Positions 43,840 to 55,275 of a stretch of 64,000 nt of DNA are shown here, one piece after another (within the stretch, counting starts at the first letter, position 1; each line of letters opens with the position of its first letter). Location: assembly GCA_900155495.1 (NCBI GenBank), contig FTLJ01000741.1:1-64000 (forward strand). Direction: 5' to 3'. A program made the translations under genes and the position numbers. The stretch is from Porogramme epimiltina. Its lineage: Eukaryota; Basidiomycota; Agaricomycetes; Polyporales; Polyporaceae. Under the pieces are notes generated by a model. It worked only from the letters and a program-made list of their open reading frames with translations, was not told the DNA's origin and made no database searches.

Positions 43840-45109
43840 TCATGCCGGGCCCTTTTCTACGTCGACTACTTCTAGCCTCTTGTCCTCTTGTGGGACTTCG
43901 ATGACGGTGTCCACTCTACTTTCCGGAGTGGCGGCCCCTTCGGCTACCTCAGTGGCGGCGAGGCGCTTACGTCGCCGCCTGGCAATGGGGTTCAGAATGA
44001 GGGCACAAAGAACCACAATGCCGTCCAGGAGCTAGAAATGAAGAACCATTAGGCCGTGGCGAAGGGTAAGGAGAGGGCCACGCGTACCACCACAAGCGAA
44101 TACGTAACGCCGGCGACAATGTCGAAATCCTCTTTGAATGCGAGGGAGAGGTCGTTGAAGACGCCGCCCATCAGGTCAACACTGATGAATAGTATTGATA
44201 TGCCGATCACTTCTTTGTACTTGTAGATCTCGTAGTATTGGGGGCTGCGACAGGGGAGAGGAATAAGCGACCTGGACCCACATGTAGCGCCAGAGCGCAC
44301 TTACAGCAGGGCTACGGAAATGAGGACAGTGCTGAAGATACCGAAGAATCGGAGTGGGGCGAGGTTTCCGGCATTCGTTGCAGGCTGTAAATAGATGAGC
44401 CCCGGAAGTGAGGAAAGGCACCCCAAGTTCTCCTTACCCTGACCGCGTAGATCATCCCAACCTCAAATCCCGCGAAGAGCACAACAGCTGTGATGTACAT
44501 CGCAATCGCGGCCGTTTTTGAGCGTTTGTGCCCATAGTACTGACACTGTTCCGAAGTCATCAGCACGTTGCGAGATGAGGGGACGAGCTGCCCAAAGAGG
44601 AGGGTATACCTGAGCCCAGGAAACGAACGAGAGGACGGCAAAGAGCTGTGGTTGGAGGATGAGCGGGATATTGAGGTTCTGTATGACACTGTACACCCCG
44701 AGGAATGCACCGGCGACACCCCACGAGAGCCTACGAAACCAAATACACGTCAGCAGAAGCACGGACACCGGAGACCACAGAAGTAGAAGCGGGAGCGTTG
44801 AATAGGGCGCGCTGACTGAGATGCCGTTGGACGCCGACAGTCACACGACCACGACAGGGTCGGCCTGGGACAAGCCCCCACTCCATGAGGAACAGAGTAC
44901 CGAGTCTTACACGAGGTATTCGGACAAGCCGTCCACCGACTTTGTGCGGTATGTGTGCCAAATCTGCGGGACGAGCTGGACCGTCCAGCAGATGGTGCCT
45001 GTTCGGGTGAAGGAATATAAGAGTTGGGAAGCCGAGGAGCCTGTACCTATAGCCAATATGACGCACCCATAGTCCCGAAGGCATTCTCGGCGGCGGGAAT
45101 GGCGGGCAT
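43840..45109 (-). CDS. PQ-loop repeat membrane protein, copy 2
   Basis: Paralogue of copy 1 at 9.8-11.0 kb. Exons: 45109-45067, 44998-44911, 44730-44610, 44545-44438, 44384-44305, 44244-44088, 44031-43840 (262 residues). PQ loops lie in TICWTVQLVPQIWHTYRTKS and LLPQYYEIYKYKEVIG. Helices include LSWGVAGAFLGVYSVIQNL, AGFEVGMIYAV and ISILFISVDLMGG. The second intron is 180 nt, much longer than its counterpart in copy 1. The basic cluster ARRRRKR after the last helix is kept, but the tail is shorter and unrelated in detail. Probably a vacuolar or other endomembrane transporter; substrate unknown. Confidence 0.85.
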
Positions 45110-45808
45110 TATTTAGAGTTCACCCAGGAGTACTCAAGCAGGTCGGTGGCCGGGTGTCCTTGAAGTCGATAACCTTTCCGTCGAACGTGCGCCGACTGCC
45201 AGTGGCCTGCAACTTGAAGAAGGACGGCGGGGACGCAGGTTCAGGTGTCGACATGTTTTATGCATCGCAAGCGGGTCGTGCATGGCGAAGCCGAAGCCCG
45301 GCTCAGGCGTTCTTGCGGGGTGTCGTGAGTCAACGTGTGCGGCATGGGGGGCTTTTCGAGCGCTCAGCACGCCAGCCTCGCAAAAATCAGGGGGGCGCTT
45401 GTTCAAATACATCTGGGCCGGCCGCCGGAGCTCCGGCGGGATTCGTCCGCGCCTAGTATGCGGCCAAACACCGAGGGGTGCCGAGGACTTGTTCCATTCG
45501 TCTTATTCGCGCAGACCGCGCACTGTTGCGCAATAGACTGGGGTCACGACGCCTATGCACGAGCCGGGAACGGGTATGACATGATGCAAGACGTACTATG
45601 ACAGATCTAGGGTAAGCAAGGATCTACTCGATACACCAAGACGTAGCGCTACACTGGGGGGTATACCGTATCACAAACATGTACAGAAGGTCTAGAAAGT
45701 GTCCTGTCGAGACCGGTAGTGTGCTCGACAACGCATGTGCGACAAAAGCCTGCAGCGAGCGCGACGTACTCAGAGGGTATACAACACAATCATTCGACCC
45801 TGCCTCCA
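45110..45808. other. intergenic
   Basis: About 700 bp between PQ-loop copy 2 and the Cue2-like gene; no supported feature. Confidence 0.5.
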
Positions 45809-47941
45809 CTAGCGTCGACTGCGACTTCCGGTAACGAGGAGACCCCCTTGGAGTGTGCGAACGATCCAGCCGTCTTCGGCGAGCGCATTCTTCACCGCTG
45901 GACCAAGTACGCCAACACCGTTGAGGGAATGGGTGCCTCGTCCAGTGATAATCTTGATTTCCTTGCCTGTGTTATAGGAGATAGTAGACAATGACTTCAG
46001 TCTACGCGAAAGCGATAAACGGGGGAGCACGCACCTGGAGCCCAATGCTCATCGAGGTACTGACGGCTGATCTCAACAGCCTCCACAATGATTGTGCCAT
46101 GAAGGTCAATGGAGTCGCGGTTGATGGTAGGGTGTTCTTGACTATATACGAGAAGCCAGGTCAGCGAGCGAGGCACACCTCAGCTGAGCGGCAACTAACC
46201 GAGTACGCATGACCATTTCGCGCGCGTTGTCTAGCTGCTCCTTCCGCGCTTCTTGCTGCAGTTGACGTGCCTGCGGGCGCAACGTCAGACGAGTCGGATT
46301 CCAACGCCTCGAAGCGACCAGTGACTCACCCTCTCTGCGAAATAGGCCGCGACCTCGCCCCCATAGTTCCTCGCCGTCCTCCGCTGCCACGCCTTGCCCG
46401 CCTCCCTAAGCACTATCCGCCGCTGCTCCAGCAGCTCCCACGTGCGCGTGCGGGCCCGTTCGCGTGCAGCGAGCTCTCGCGCGCTGAGCTCGCCGACGTC
46501 ACCCTTACCGCCCTTGCCGAGGCCGTTCCCTGCGCCGCGCGCCTTGCGCCCTCCGGCGGACGCGGGGTTCTGCGGCGTGTACGCGCGCACGACGCCCGCG
46601 AGCGGGTGCGGGCCCTCGGGCGCGGGCCTCGTGGGGACGGTCTTCCACGGGTTCTGCTGCGGCGCGCGCGGCGCGTCGGGCGGGACGGGTGGAGCGGGGA
46701 GCGTTTGCGCGCGGCGCGGGGGATTGGGCGGCGGCGGGACGGGGGGCGGGCCGGAAGGTAAGGTTGTGCTGGGCTTCGGGCGCGGCGCCTGCTGGTGGTA
46801 CACGCCCCACGCGAACTCCCGGGAGGAGAAGTCGGCGTCGAGCTCGACGAGGAGCTGGACGACGTCGAGGGCCGCGTTCGGGTCCCGGCCCGTAGCGCGG
46901 AGGGCGAAGAGGGCGTCTTCGAGGAGCTGGTCGCGCTCTTCGACGTTGAGTTGGGTGTACATGGCGGAGGTGGTGAGGATTTCGAACATGCTGAAGAGGA
47001 GGGGGCTTTCTTCTTCGGTGAGTTCGTCTGAGATCGTCTTAGACTGCTTGCGGGCGATGTCGGCGAGAGCCGAGCGGAGAGCGATGGCTGGAGTGCGGTG
47101 CTGCGGTAGGTGGAAGATAGATTGGAAATAGGCTGTAGTGTGTGTGGGTATGAGGGTAGACAGGTGCGCTGCGACTGAAGCTAGCTGTGTCCATGGGTCG
47201 GGAGGAGCTGGACGAGAGCTGGACGGTGTAGGGCGGGCGTGCTGCTGTTGACGGACGTCCACTAGGGTGATGGTCGTGCCCTTCTGTTTCTGCTTTTTCT
47301 GCTTAGACTGTCCCCTCTTCTTCTTCGATTCGACCAAGTTCCAAGGGGCCTCGTATCCCAGCTCCATCGACTCCGATTCACTCAGCCCGCGCTCCTCCAG
47401 CTCCCGCACGTATTCGCTGGTGAGAACCTCCTCAACAAGAGCCTCCATGTCAACTTCGTCGATGCGGTCTCCAATGTTGGCGACGACGCTCTGGAGGTTG
47501 GCTGCCGGAACATGAGGGAAGATGGCGCGAAGGAAGCCGAGAGGCGTAGAGAACGGCTGTTTGCTGAGGGGGTCTGAGACTCCGGAGCTGGTGGAAGAGT
47601 ACCCAGAGTTGTCCGTAGTTGAGTAGTCGAATGAACTTGAGGCATCATCCGCGAAGGACGCGGGAGAAACGTGTAGTTGAGAGAAGTCGGCAAGGTGGTC
47701 CGAGTCCACTAGCTCCTTCTCTGCCTCTGCCGCAAGGTTGGTGAGGACTTCGCGCAGTTGAGAGACTTCATTGCTATTGATGGAGTCAGAGCCTGAGATG
47801 TAATCTGCTACGATGGCGGCGATGAGGGAAGTGTCGAGGGGTGGTGAAAATTCCGCCTGAGAGCGCGTTCAGTTCAAGAAGTGGTTGCACAAGTGGAGAG
47901 CGCACCTGTAGGGTATCTTGTATAGTGGACTGTGTCGCCAT
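45809..47941 (-). CDS. CUE / DUF1771 / Smr-domain protein, Cue2-like endonuclease
   Basis: Predicted RNA endonuclease of the Cue2/NONU-1 type, which cuts mRNA at collided ribosomes (no-go decay). Exons: 47941-47906, 47856-46330, 46270-46200, 46141-46035, 45966-45809 (632 residues). A CUE-like helical bundle lies near residues 110-160 (TPLGFLRAIFPHVPAANLQS). A Lys-rich patch and helical middle (LLFSMFEILTTSAMYTQLNV) follow, then a Pro-rich linker. A DUF1771 helix comes next (AYFAERARQLQQEARKEQLD; NAREMVMRTR). The Smr domain has both motifs: IDLHGTIIVEAVEI (D-x-H) and KIITGRGTHSLNG (GRGTHS). Splice phases join these exactly. The 12-codon first exon (MATQSTIQDTLQ) is supported by a good acceptor. 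Divergent from PET117. Activity is inferred. Confidence 0.84.
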
Positions 47942-48234
47942 TGCAGATAGATAGGATGTGGGTTTGGGGGATGTGTTGAGGCCGGCAGGGCTTTTGAAGG
48001 GTTGGCTCGGCTGCCGGAGAGGCTGAGCAAAGGATAGGATGGTAGAGGAATAGTCAGCCACACAGCTACTACATGGACGTAGCCGCCCATAGCGCTTCCC
48101 ATTGCCCCGACCTCCGTCATCGCCGCAAGCTTCCGTCTCTTACCCGCCAGCCTCACCTTCTGCCTCTTACCGCCAGCCTCGCCTTCTCGCTGCTTCCGTC
48201 AGCCGTGCATAGCTGTTCTCGTCCGTCTCCGGCC
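47942..48234. promoter_or_regulatory. divergent promoter of the Cue2-like and PET117 genes
   Basis: 293 bp between divergent start codons. It contains a C/T-rich run with GCCAGCCTC repeats (about 48146-48185) just before PET117; no defined site can be named. Confidence 0.55.
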
Positions 48235-48549
48235 ATGTCGCGTGCGGCGAAGATCACGCTCGGAGCGTCTATCCTGGGCTCAGCACTCATTGTATGGGGC
48301 GTGCATCATCTTCAGACCACAGAACGCGAGGTGTGTCACACTCATTGTACGGTACGGGGGTGGTAGTTGGCACTAACGGCGATCGGCCCGTAGACCATGT
48401 ACCAAGGCGTTATAAGGGATGATGAACGACGGCGTGAAAAGATGAGGCAGCGACAAGAGGATCTCCAGAGGTCTATCGAAAAGCGGGAACTTTATGAACG
48501 CGTACAGAGCGTGTCAATTCCTGCTTCTGATCCTACTGGGGATAGGTGA
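48235..48549 (+). CDS. PET117: PET117-like cytochrome c oxidase assembly factor
   Basis: Small mitochondrial protein (83 residues) needed for heme A supply to and assembly of cytochrome c oxidase. Two exons, 48235-48330 and 48394-48549. The N-terminal MSRAAKITLGASILGSALIV is one membrane-type helix with an N-terminal import-like charge. It is followed by HHLQTTERETMYQGVIRDDE and a charged helix RRREKMRQRQEDLQRSIEKR, matching the size and pattern of Pet117 (membrane helix, then hydrophilic helix with GV-RD). Convergent with aldehyde dehydrogenase 2, with 184 bp between stops. Confidence 0.83.
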
Positions 48550-48733
48550 CGTCGGTGAACTGGGATATAGCAGGTACACAGAGGTAAGTGCCTTGTAGCG
48601 GTAGCCTGTACCCTGACTTATTCTCTTCGTCTCGAAGATAGCTTCGATTGGTACTATCATACAGCGTATATACACTACTACCTCTTATTATGCAAACTCA
48701 CTTCACGACCATGCAAAAACTAAGCAAACTTCC

Positions 48734-50621
48734 CTACTTCGGAAGTCTGGAGATGACGGGATACGGCGGCTCCTTCTCGGAGTGAAGAACCGCCATCCGG
48801 ATCTGCGTCCACTCGTCCACATTGAAGTATCCATATCCGCTCGACCCCCTGGCAAAACACCCGCGTCAGCATTCGCAGCTCGTAGGCTTGGCAATGAAAA
48901 CCTACCCCAGTCCTGCGAGACTCCTCATCCATTCATAAAAGACAGTGGGCCCGTTGATGTTTGTGTATCCTACAATATGTGAGTCTACGCCGTCATTCCT
49001 TCGTTCTGTCAAGCCATCTTACCGGAGCGCATCTTCTCCGAAACCTTAAACGCGTTGTAGATGTCCCTGGTCCAGAGACCAGCCATCAACGAATAGTCGG
49101 AACAGTTTGCCAACTCGATCGCCTCGTCGACAGTATCGACCACGGCAACGATCACGACTAAATCAATCCGTCAACACCCAAAAGTCGCAAGAGTCCTCCA
49201 GAGGCACGCACCTGGACCAAAGCTCTCTCGGTCCCAGAGCCTCATGCCCGGCTTGACGTCCAACACAACGTGCGGCTGCACGATGGTTCCCTGCCTCTGC
49301 ATGTCTCCCACGGCAACCTTTGCCCCGGCGTCGACAGCTTCCTTCAGCAAGCTCACCACGTTCTCCGCTGAGGCCTCGGAAAACAGCGCGCCGATCATTG
49401 CGGAAGAGTCGTTCTGGAAGTCGCCAGCTTTCACCTGCTTGAAGATCCCGGTGAGTTGTTCTACGAATGCCTCCGCCGCACCCCGCTGGATGATCACCCG
49501 CTCTGTCGACATGCAGATCTGGCCGGAGTTGAGGAGCGTGGAGGACGCCACGGCACGAGCAGCGCGCGGGAGGTCGGCGTCATCAAGGATCTGTGAAGAT
49601 ACGAATGAGAGGTCTGTAAACAGCAGGAAGAGGGGTGGCAGCGACGCACAACTACGGGCGACTTCCCCCCGAGCTCCAACACGCATGGTTTGAGGTGTTT
49701 TGCCGCCTCCATCGCGATGATCCTTCCGACGCGATCGCTGCCGGTGAACTGTGCTGAGGTGAGTATGGTATAGAAGCCTCTATTGAACTCCACGAACGTT
49801 AATCTTGCGGACACTAGGATGGGCAATGATTTCTGCAGTCCTTGCGGGGGAATCATCGCGAGAGATGGAGACGTAATTGATGACACCTTTCGGTAGCCCT
49901 GCCTGTGTTGGGAGTTCAGGTTGGGAACGTCAACTACAATTCCTTATGTTCATACACCAGCCGTACCTCCTCGAACAGCTCAATGATAATGGCTTGGCTG
50001 CGGGGGCTCAGTTCCGCGCACTTGATCACGATGGTATTGCCACACAGAAGGGGGACTGTAATAGCCCGAACAGTGAGGTTGATGGGAGCGTTCCAAGGAG
50101 CTATCCCAAATCTAATGCCCGCGCGATAAGACAAGCTGCGTTCAGTACGATACCCCGCAAAGTTGCACCCGCGACACTCACACTACGCCAATCGCGGCCC
50201 GCTTCATAAACACTTTTCCGCCTGGGATCGCGGACGGAAACGTCTCGCCGACGAGCACGCTCGAGTACCCCGCATGTCCGCGCAGGAACGCGACCTGCCC
50301 GTGCCAGCTCGAGCCGAGCATGTCCTCCGTCGTGCACGTCTCCGCCGCGCACGCGTCGACGATCTTCTGCTTGTAGCGCTCCGTCGCGAGCAGGTCCGCC
50401 GCGCGGAGCACGAGGTCGCGCCGCGCTGCGGGCGGCGTCGCCTCCCACGAAGGGAACGCGCGTTGTGCGGCGTCGACGGCTGCAGTGCAGTCCGCGGCGG
50501 ACGCAGCGGCCGCGGTGCCCACGACGTCGCCTGAGAGCGGGTTGCGCACCTCATATGTCGCGCCGGTCGACGCGGGCCGCCATTCGCCGTCGATGAAGAG
50601 AGGGGTGAACGGAGGCGCCAT
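48734..50621 (-). CDS. aldehyde dehydrogenase 2 (paralogue of aldehyde dehydrogenase 1)
   Basis: Exons: 50621-50182, 50111-49967, 49902-49798, 49748-49650, 49590-49212, 49157-49023, 48969-48906, 48848-48734 (493 residues). Markers: [86 protein letters not shown] (nucleophile Cys), [16 protein letters not shown] and [17 protein letters not shown]. The catalytic Asn, Glu and Cys are present. The first seven exons are 440, 145, 105, 99, 379, 135 and 64 nt, identical in length and phase to copy 1. One usually conserved block differs: copy 1 has GPTIHGEFQPTVGGLG, this copy [16 protein letters not shown]. It may have altered aldehyde preference. Confidence 0.86.
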
Positions 50622-53600
50622 GATTGCGATAGGAGGCTGGGAAGTTTGAGCTATAGGTCTGTCAAGGGAGGCCTAGCGGGAAAACTATTGTGCAGAAGGC
50701 AAGACGGTAGTGTCAGGATTATCAGATGGTGAGGGCGAGAGGTAAGTGATGTTGAAGACAAAGCTTGAAGGCGGTTTTACTTATATATCCCCATATCGAT
50801 AACGGAACGTTTACCATGGCACCATCACAGAATCTACTACGGCACGGGCGGTGGGCGTGGGTCGCTGAGAGCCTCCGAGGGTCATCGCAGATGTGAAGCT
50901 TGAAAGAAGTTCCTGTGACGCCCTGTATTGAAATACTGCAACTCTATGTATGTGTTATCTCAGAAGCTTGGAATAAAGGGCGCTGGGACTAGTGGCTGCT
51001 ACTAGTCCTCCCATCATGGACCGTAGGAGGGAACGGGACTCGCACGCAACCTGCACACCCTGAGTAAGCTTCACAAGGATGGGTACTTGAATCTTCCCGA
51101 TGGCTTCGACGTACTCATAGACCGGCTGAATCAGCCGGGGCGCCTGGGGGCGTTCCCATACCCGAGCGACGCCGATGCAGTTGCGAGAAACCTCTCACTG
51201 GCACTTCAAGACGATGAGGAGAGAAACTAGATTGAGGGCTAGAATTTGGCTGCATCTAGTCCGTGTCGATCGTATACAGCCTATATGAGTAGTCTTATCG
51301 TGGTAAGCGCTATCATAAACAGCCACAGTAGTTTCCGAAGTACTACTCGTACTAAAACCATTTGACTTAGTCAATAACGGATGCCATTTAGAGTCTTAGA
51401 CGGCCCGATGGGCGTCCCGCAGGCAACGGCTGAATACATACACCCCAGCATCGTCAGACTTAGGTGTAGGAGCGCGACACCTTAACTAAGGTCGGAAACA
51501 CAACAATGCCAGCTGCGTGATCACAGTGGCGGCATTTGGATGCTGCCAGTGGCGGGGTTCCTCTTGACATGTTATCACAGTTATGAGTTGTCGGCGTTAT
51601 CCCTGAATGGATATGTCAGTGTTAGAATGACATTTCAGTTCATACTGCAACGTCGCGCGCTGCAGATAAATTTGAGGATATGTTCAAGGATGCTGAGTGG
51701 CGTAGAGGAGAAACCGATCGTCGCGCGCCCCATTCCTATGTCACGAAAATATTGATATAGAGAGCAATTATGACTGCATCCGAGTCGTTTCAGCCACAGA
51801 TATTCAAAGGCAGTCCAGCAGAAGCCGTCTCCGGTAAGTTGATTTCAAGCATCACCTTATTTGAGACTACGCTCTACGGTGACCGGAAGCCGCAGCTTAC
51901 GACAGGTCGCTGGCCGTCCGAGAGCGGGCCTCGGACATGGTGCGTCACCTCGGAAGCCATCTATTTTGACGGTGGCCCGGGGCGCTAGCTGTATGAGTTA
52001 GGGAACTCGACGAAAGCGGCAGGATTAGACACGGGCGCGCACACACACATCCGTGAAGAGAAGGCGTTCCGAGGACTACTCCGCCCGATTGGATCAAGGA
52101 CTGCACTGAAAAAGGAAGAGCGATTGGGTCCTCGGTGATCCCCATACGTATGACGGTGGACCAATGCGATAAGTTTCCACGTTCTACTCGGCGCAGTATG
52201 TATCGCTGTCGGCTGTGTTCTCTTTTGACATTGTACTCGGATCCAGGTAGTATTCCTGTGCTGTACCCGCTTCGCGTGTGCAGTTCTCGAGGATAGGAGC
52301 TTGAAATGCTCTCCATTTTCCTCACATGAGGAAGAGAATGACCATACGTGGAGTGGACGAGGCGTGAAGATTCGGAGCAATGGTCCTGAGACCGATGCGA
52401 AGGTTACTGATAATCGCAAATTAACAAACCCTTTTAGGGTTCCTGTGCTCTGAGAAAGATTCGTTAACCTAGACTTATTGATCAGAATTTGAGACAAAAA
52501 CTCACCACGATAGTTCAACTCTGTGACTGAGGGTCTACCACAGCTAGCGCATAGTCATGGCTATGACTCCAACAAGTCGAAATCTTCTGTTTACTCTAAA
52601 ATCTTCATCAAGAAAATTTCCCGAATGTAATCGGTTGTGAATAAGCTGGGGGGTAACGTTAACACCCCATTGCAGCAGGACACTGCTACACCTGGTGCGT
52701 CGCGGGGATCTGATCAGTCAGACTTGAAGAATGGTCAATTCCTGAACCGGAGACATGATGTCTGTAAATGAAAACTCGAACATAATCACTGTCTTGATGT
52801 TTTGACCCGCGCCATTCGCAATACCCAGCTGCCAGATAAGCCTCAAAGAAATGTCATATGCCTTAACTGCAAGAATGCACGTCATAGTCTGTCTATACGG
52901 GGCATTAAGAAGCATGTCATTTGGGTTGCCTTCCGAACCTGTGTCAAGATGGCAGAGTGGAGAAACACGGATGCTCGCTCTTCGGACATGCTTCCTGTCT
53001 ACGTATGTCAGACGGGGCACGTCCTATAGCGTTTGGATCTTCATAGTATGTTAGCTAGAAGAATGGCAAGAAATAATGTGACACTGTCTTCTATCTGGTG
53101 TTTGTAAACGTCGGGAATGTTTGTACTGCGGCTTTGGCAGTGAACGCAGGAAACCGCCGCGCTAGGGTCCACGGACAGAGCATTGGGCTCCGCTGGATCT
53201 GAGCTTCGCCGAGCACGGCCCCCACTTGAAGTATAACCGGAAAGGGATCCCTTCCCAATATCGACACGGAATCCGAGGGTGTTTTGTTCCAGTGGCAGCG
53301 CTCTAGTAGATCTACTACAAGAACGTTAGACCGATGTGAAGCATATAGGCGCGATAAGGCACTCTAGAATCCGGAGATCACTGACAGATTCGTGAATAAC
53401 ACACCGCGAGAGGTACATAGAAGCTAGCGTTACTGGGCGACGGGAGGCTGACACGTTTAGAGGACGAAGTTCAGTTGAAAGCTGAATCCGACTTTCCGAG
53501 GCAAGTGCCACGCACGTGATCGTTGCGGGCGTCTCTTCTCTCTGGCAGGCTGTCGCAGACTTCACTGCGCATGACCGCATAAACTTGACCCTCACTAGCC

Positions 53601-53647
53601 AGTAAACTCTGGTGTTCGTTTGATCTAACGCTGCGAGACTTGACGGA
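50622..53647. other. 3-kb gene-poor region
   Basis: Low coding potential on both strands and AT-richer than the flanks. Apart from a possible relic exon at 51027-51230, no gene, tRNA or transposon ends were recognised. The right end contains the GNAT gene promoter. Confidence 0.5.
51027..51230 (+). other. possible relic terminal exon, unknown
   Basis: A 68-codon frame with protein-like composition follows a CCGTAG acceptor-like site: NLHTLSKLHKDGYLNLPDGF, then DVLIDRLNQPGRLGAFPYP and NLSLALQDDEERN-stop. No start codon or upstream exon is found, so it may be the end of a decayed gene. Family not recognised. Confidence 0.3.
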
Positions 53648-55246
53648 ATGGCTTCTGACTCCTCATGGAGTGGATCTGATGAGGACTACCATCATCAAGT
53701 GAGTTAATTGTCCAACCTATGAGCGTTGTAACCTTACATTTGAGGCCTGACGCTGTCACAGACCCGGAAGCCGAAAAGGCGCAAGGTTGAATACAAGAGC
53801 CTGACTCGAGTTGCAAAAGCCAAATCGGAGGAAATGATATATGCGCACTTTTCGCTTGATCCCCTCCTCTGTACCCTTCGCAAGACGTCAATGAAAGCTT
53901 GGGATAGCGACGCTGATCTACGAGACTCGTTTGAGGCTGTGATTGAACCTATGCTGCCCGAACTCGAAGAGGGCGAACACCAGTTTCTGCGCCGAGAGAG
54001 AGGGATTGAGAACTCGGTGAGTTGTGTTGCACTACTGCCCCAAGTTTTCTCTCAACTTGAGCGGTTAGGAAGATCTGTTTCTTCTCCCTAGGAGCAAAGC
54101 TCACCTCCTTCGCGAGACTATATCGGCGTCCGCGGCCTCAAGTGCAGCATCTTCCTCGTTGTTGTGTCTACTAGATGCGAAAGCAAGACTACACTCGGTG
54201 CGCGCCCGTCGTTCACTCGCTCGCTGGAGCTCTCCTCATGGCAAGAGCAGAGAGTCTTGCGTAGAACTGTTCTCAATCGCACGTCCTCATATTTGGGTTC
54301 ACACCCTGTCACCACCCTCCGCAACTCTCAAGCGACTTCTGCCCCTAACGCCCAGGTACTCAACGCGCTTTACGATGTCAAGACAACATCGTATGAGAAT
54401 TCCTTTCTCTCCCGCTTACATGGTCACAACCCGAACTCTCAAGATGGGGTAGTAGCTGTCGACTGGGAAACGCGGACCCCGTGGATGGAACTCATGCACG
54501 ACATCCGGGAACACCACTCCCTTGCACAGTGGGTAATATGCGCTCTCCCAGTTTCCCTGAAGAACTAACGGAATTCTTACCTTTGTCGCAGTCCTGAGCG
54601 AGAACGAGCCGACGAGACTATCGCACCCATCGAGTATCGCACTGTGCAACGTTCCCATCTCAATCAGGTTCACGAGCTGCTTTCACGGGCTTTCTGGGAT
54701 GGCATCGATGGTGAGGCGAAATATAGAATCAGCCTCTTATTATGCGGTGCTGATTTCATGCTGGTATTCCCAGTGACCGACTCTTTAGACCATTCCCCGG
54801 AAAAATGTACTATCATCGCAACGTACAAGCAATTGGTCGTCGGGGCTGCTTTTCTGAGTTCGCCACAGGAGACCTATATTACCTACCTAGCTGTTCGTTC
54901 CGGCTGGGACAACTCTCAGGTCGCGACGTGAGTGCCTATACACGACAAGACTGGCAATTTAACCTAAACATTGGGCCAAATCCCATAGATCTATGCTCTA
55001 TCATTTGATTACACTCAATCCCCATAAAGATATCACTTTGCACGTCTCCATCAACAATCCGGCTATGGTTCGTGTCTCCCTATAGTGTCTTATGACGATA
55101 AACGAACTGACGACCCCCTGTAGCTCCTGTACAATCGCTTTGGGTTCAAGGCAGAAGAGTTCATCGTCGGCTTCTATGAAGATTATGTGGACCCTAACTC
55201 GCCACAGTCCAAAAACGCATTCCGACTCCGTCTCCGACGATGGTAA
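53648..55246 (+). CDS. GNAT-family N-acetyltransferase, KAT14/CSRP2BP-like
   Basis: Transfers acetyl from acetyl-CoA; the C-terminal domain most resembles the GNAT domain of KAT14 (CSRP2BP). Exons: 53648-53698, 53762-54016, 54092-54528, 54592-54710, 54774-54927, 54989-55067, 55124-55246 (405 residues). The N-terminal half is variable, with a basic patch TRKPKRRKVEYKS. The GNAT part reads YRTVQRSHLNQVHELLSRAF, IIATYKQLVVGAAFLSSPQE, TYITYLAVRSGWDNSQVAT, MLYHLITLNPHKDITLHVSI, NNPAMLLYNRFGFKAEEFIV and NAFRLRLRRW. The intron at 54711-54773 is a multiple of three without stops, so retention would also stay in frame; splicing gives the better family match. Only 29 bp separate its stop from that of the sirtuin. 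Confidence 0.82.
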
Positions 55247-55275
55247 TGGTGTCAAGGCCTGCCAGAACCATACAG

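Noticed and set aside
54711..54773. Retained coding segment in the GNAT gene
   Set aside because: Frame stays open through it, but it has GT-AG borders and its removal gives a continuous GNAT-type line, so it is treated as an intron.
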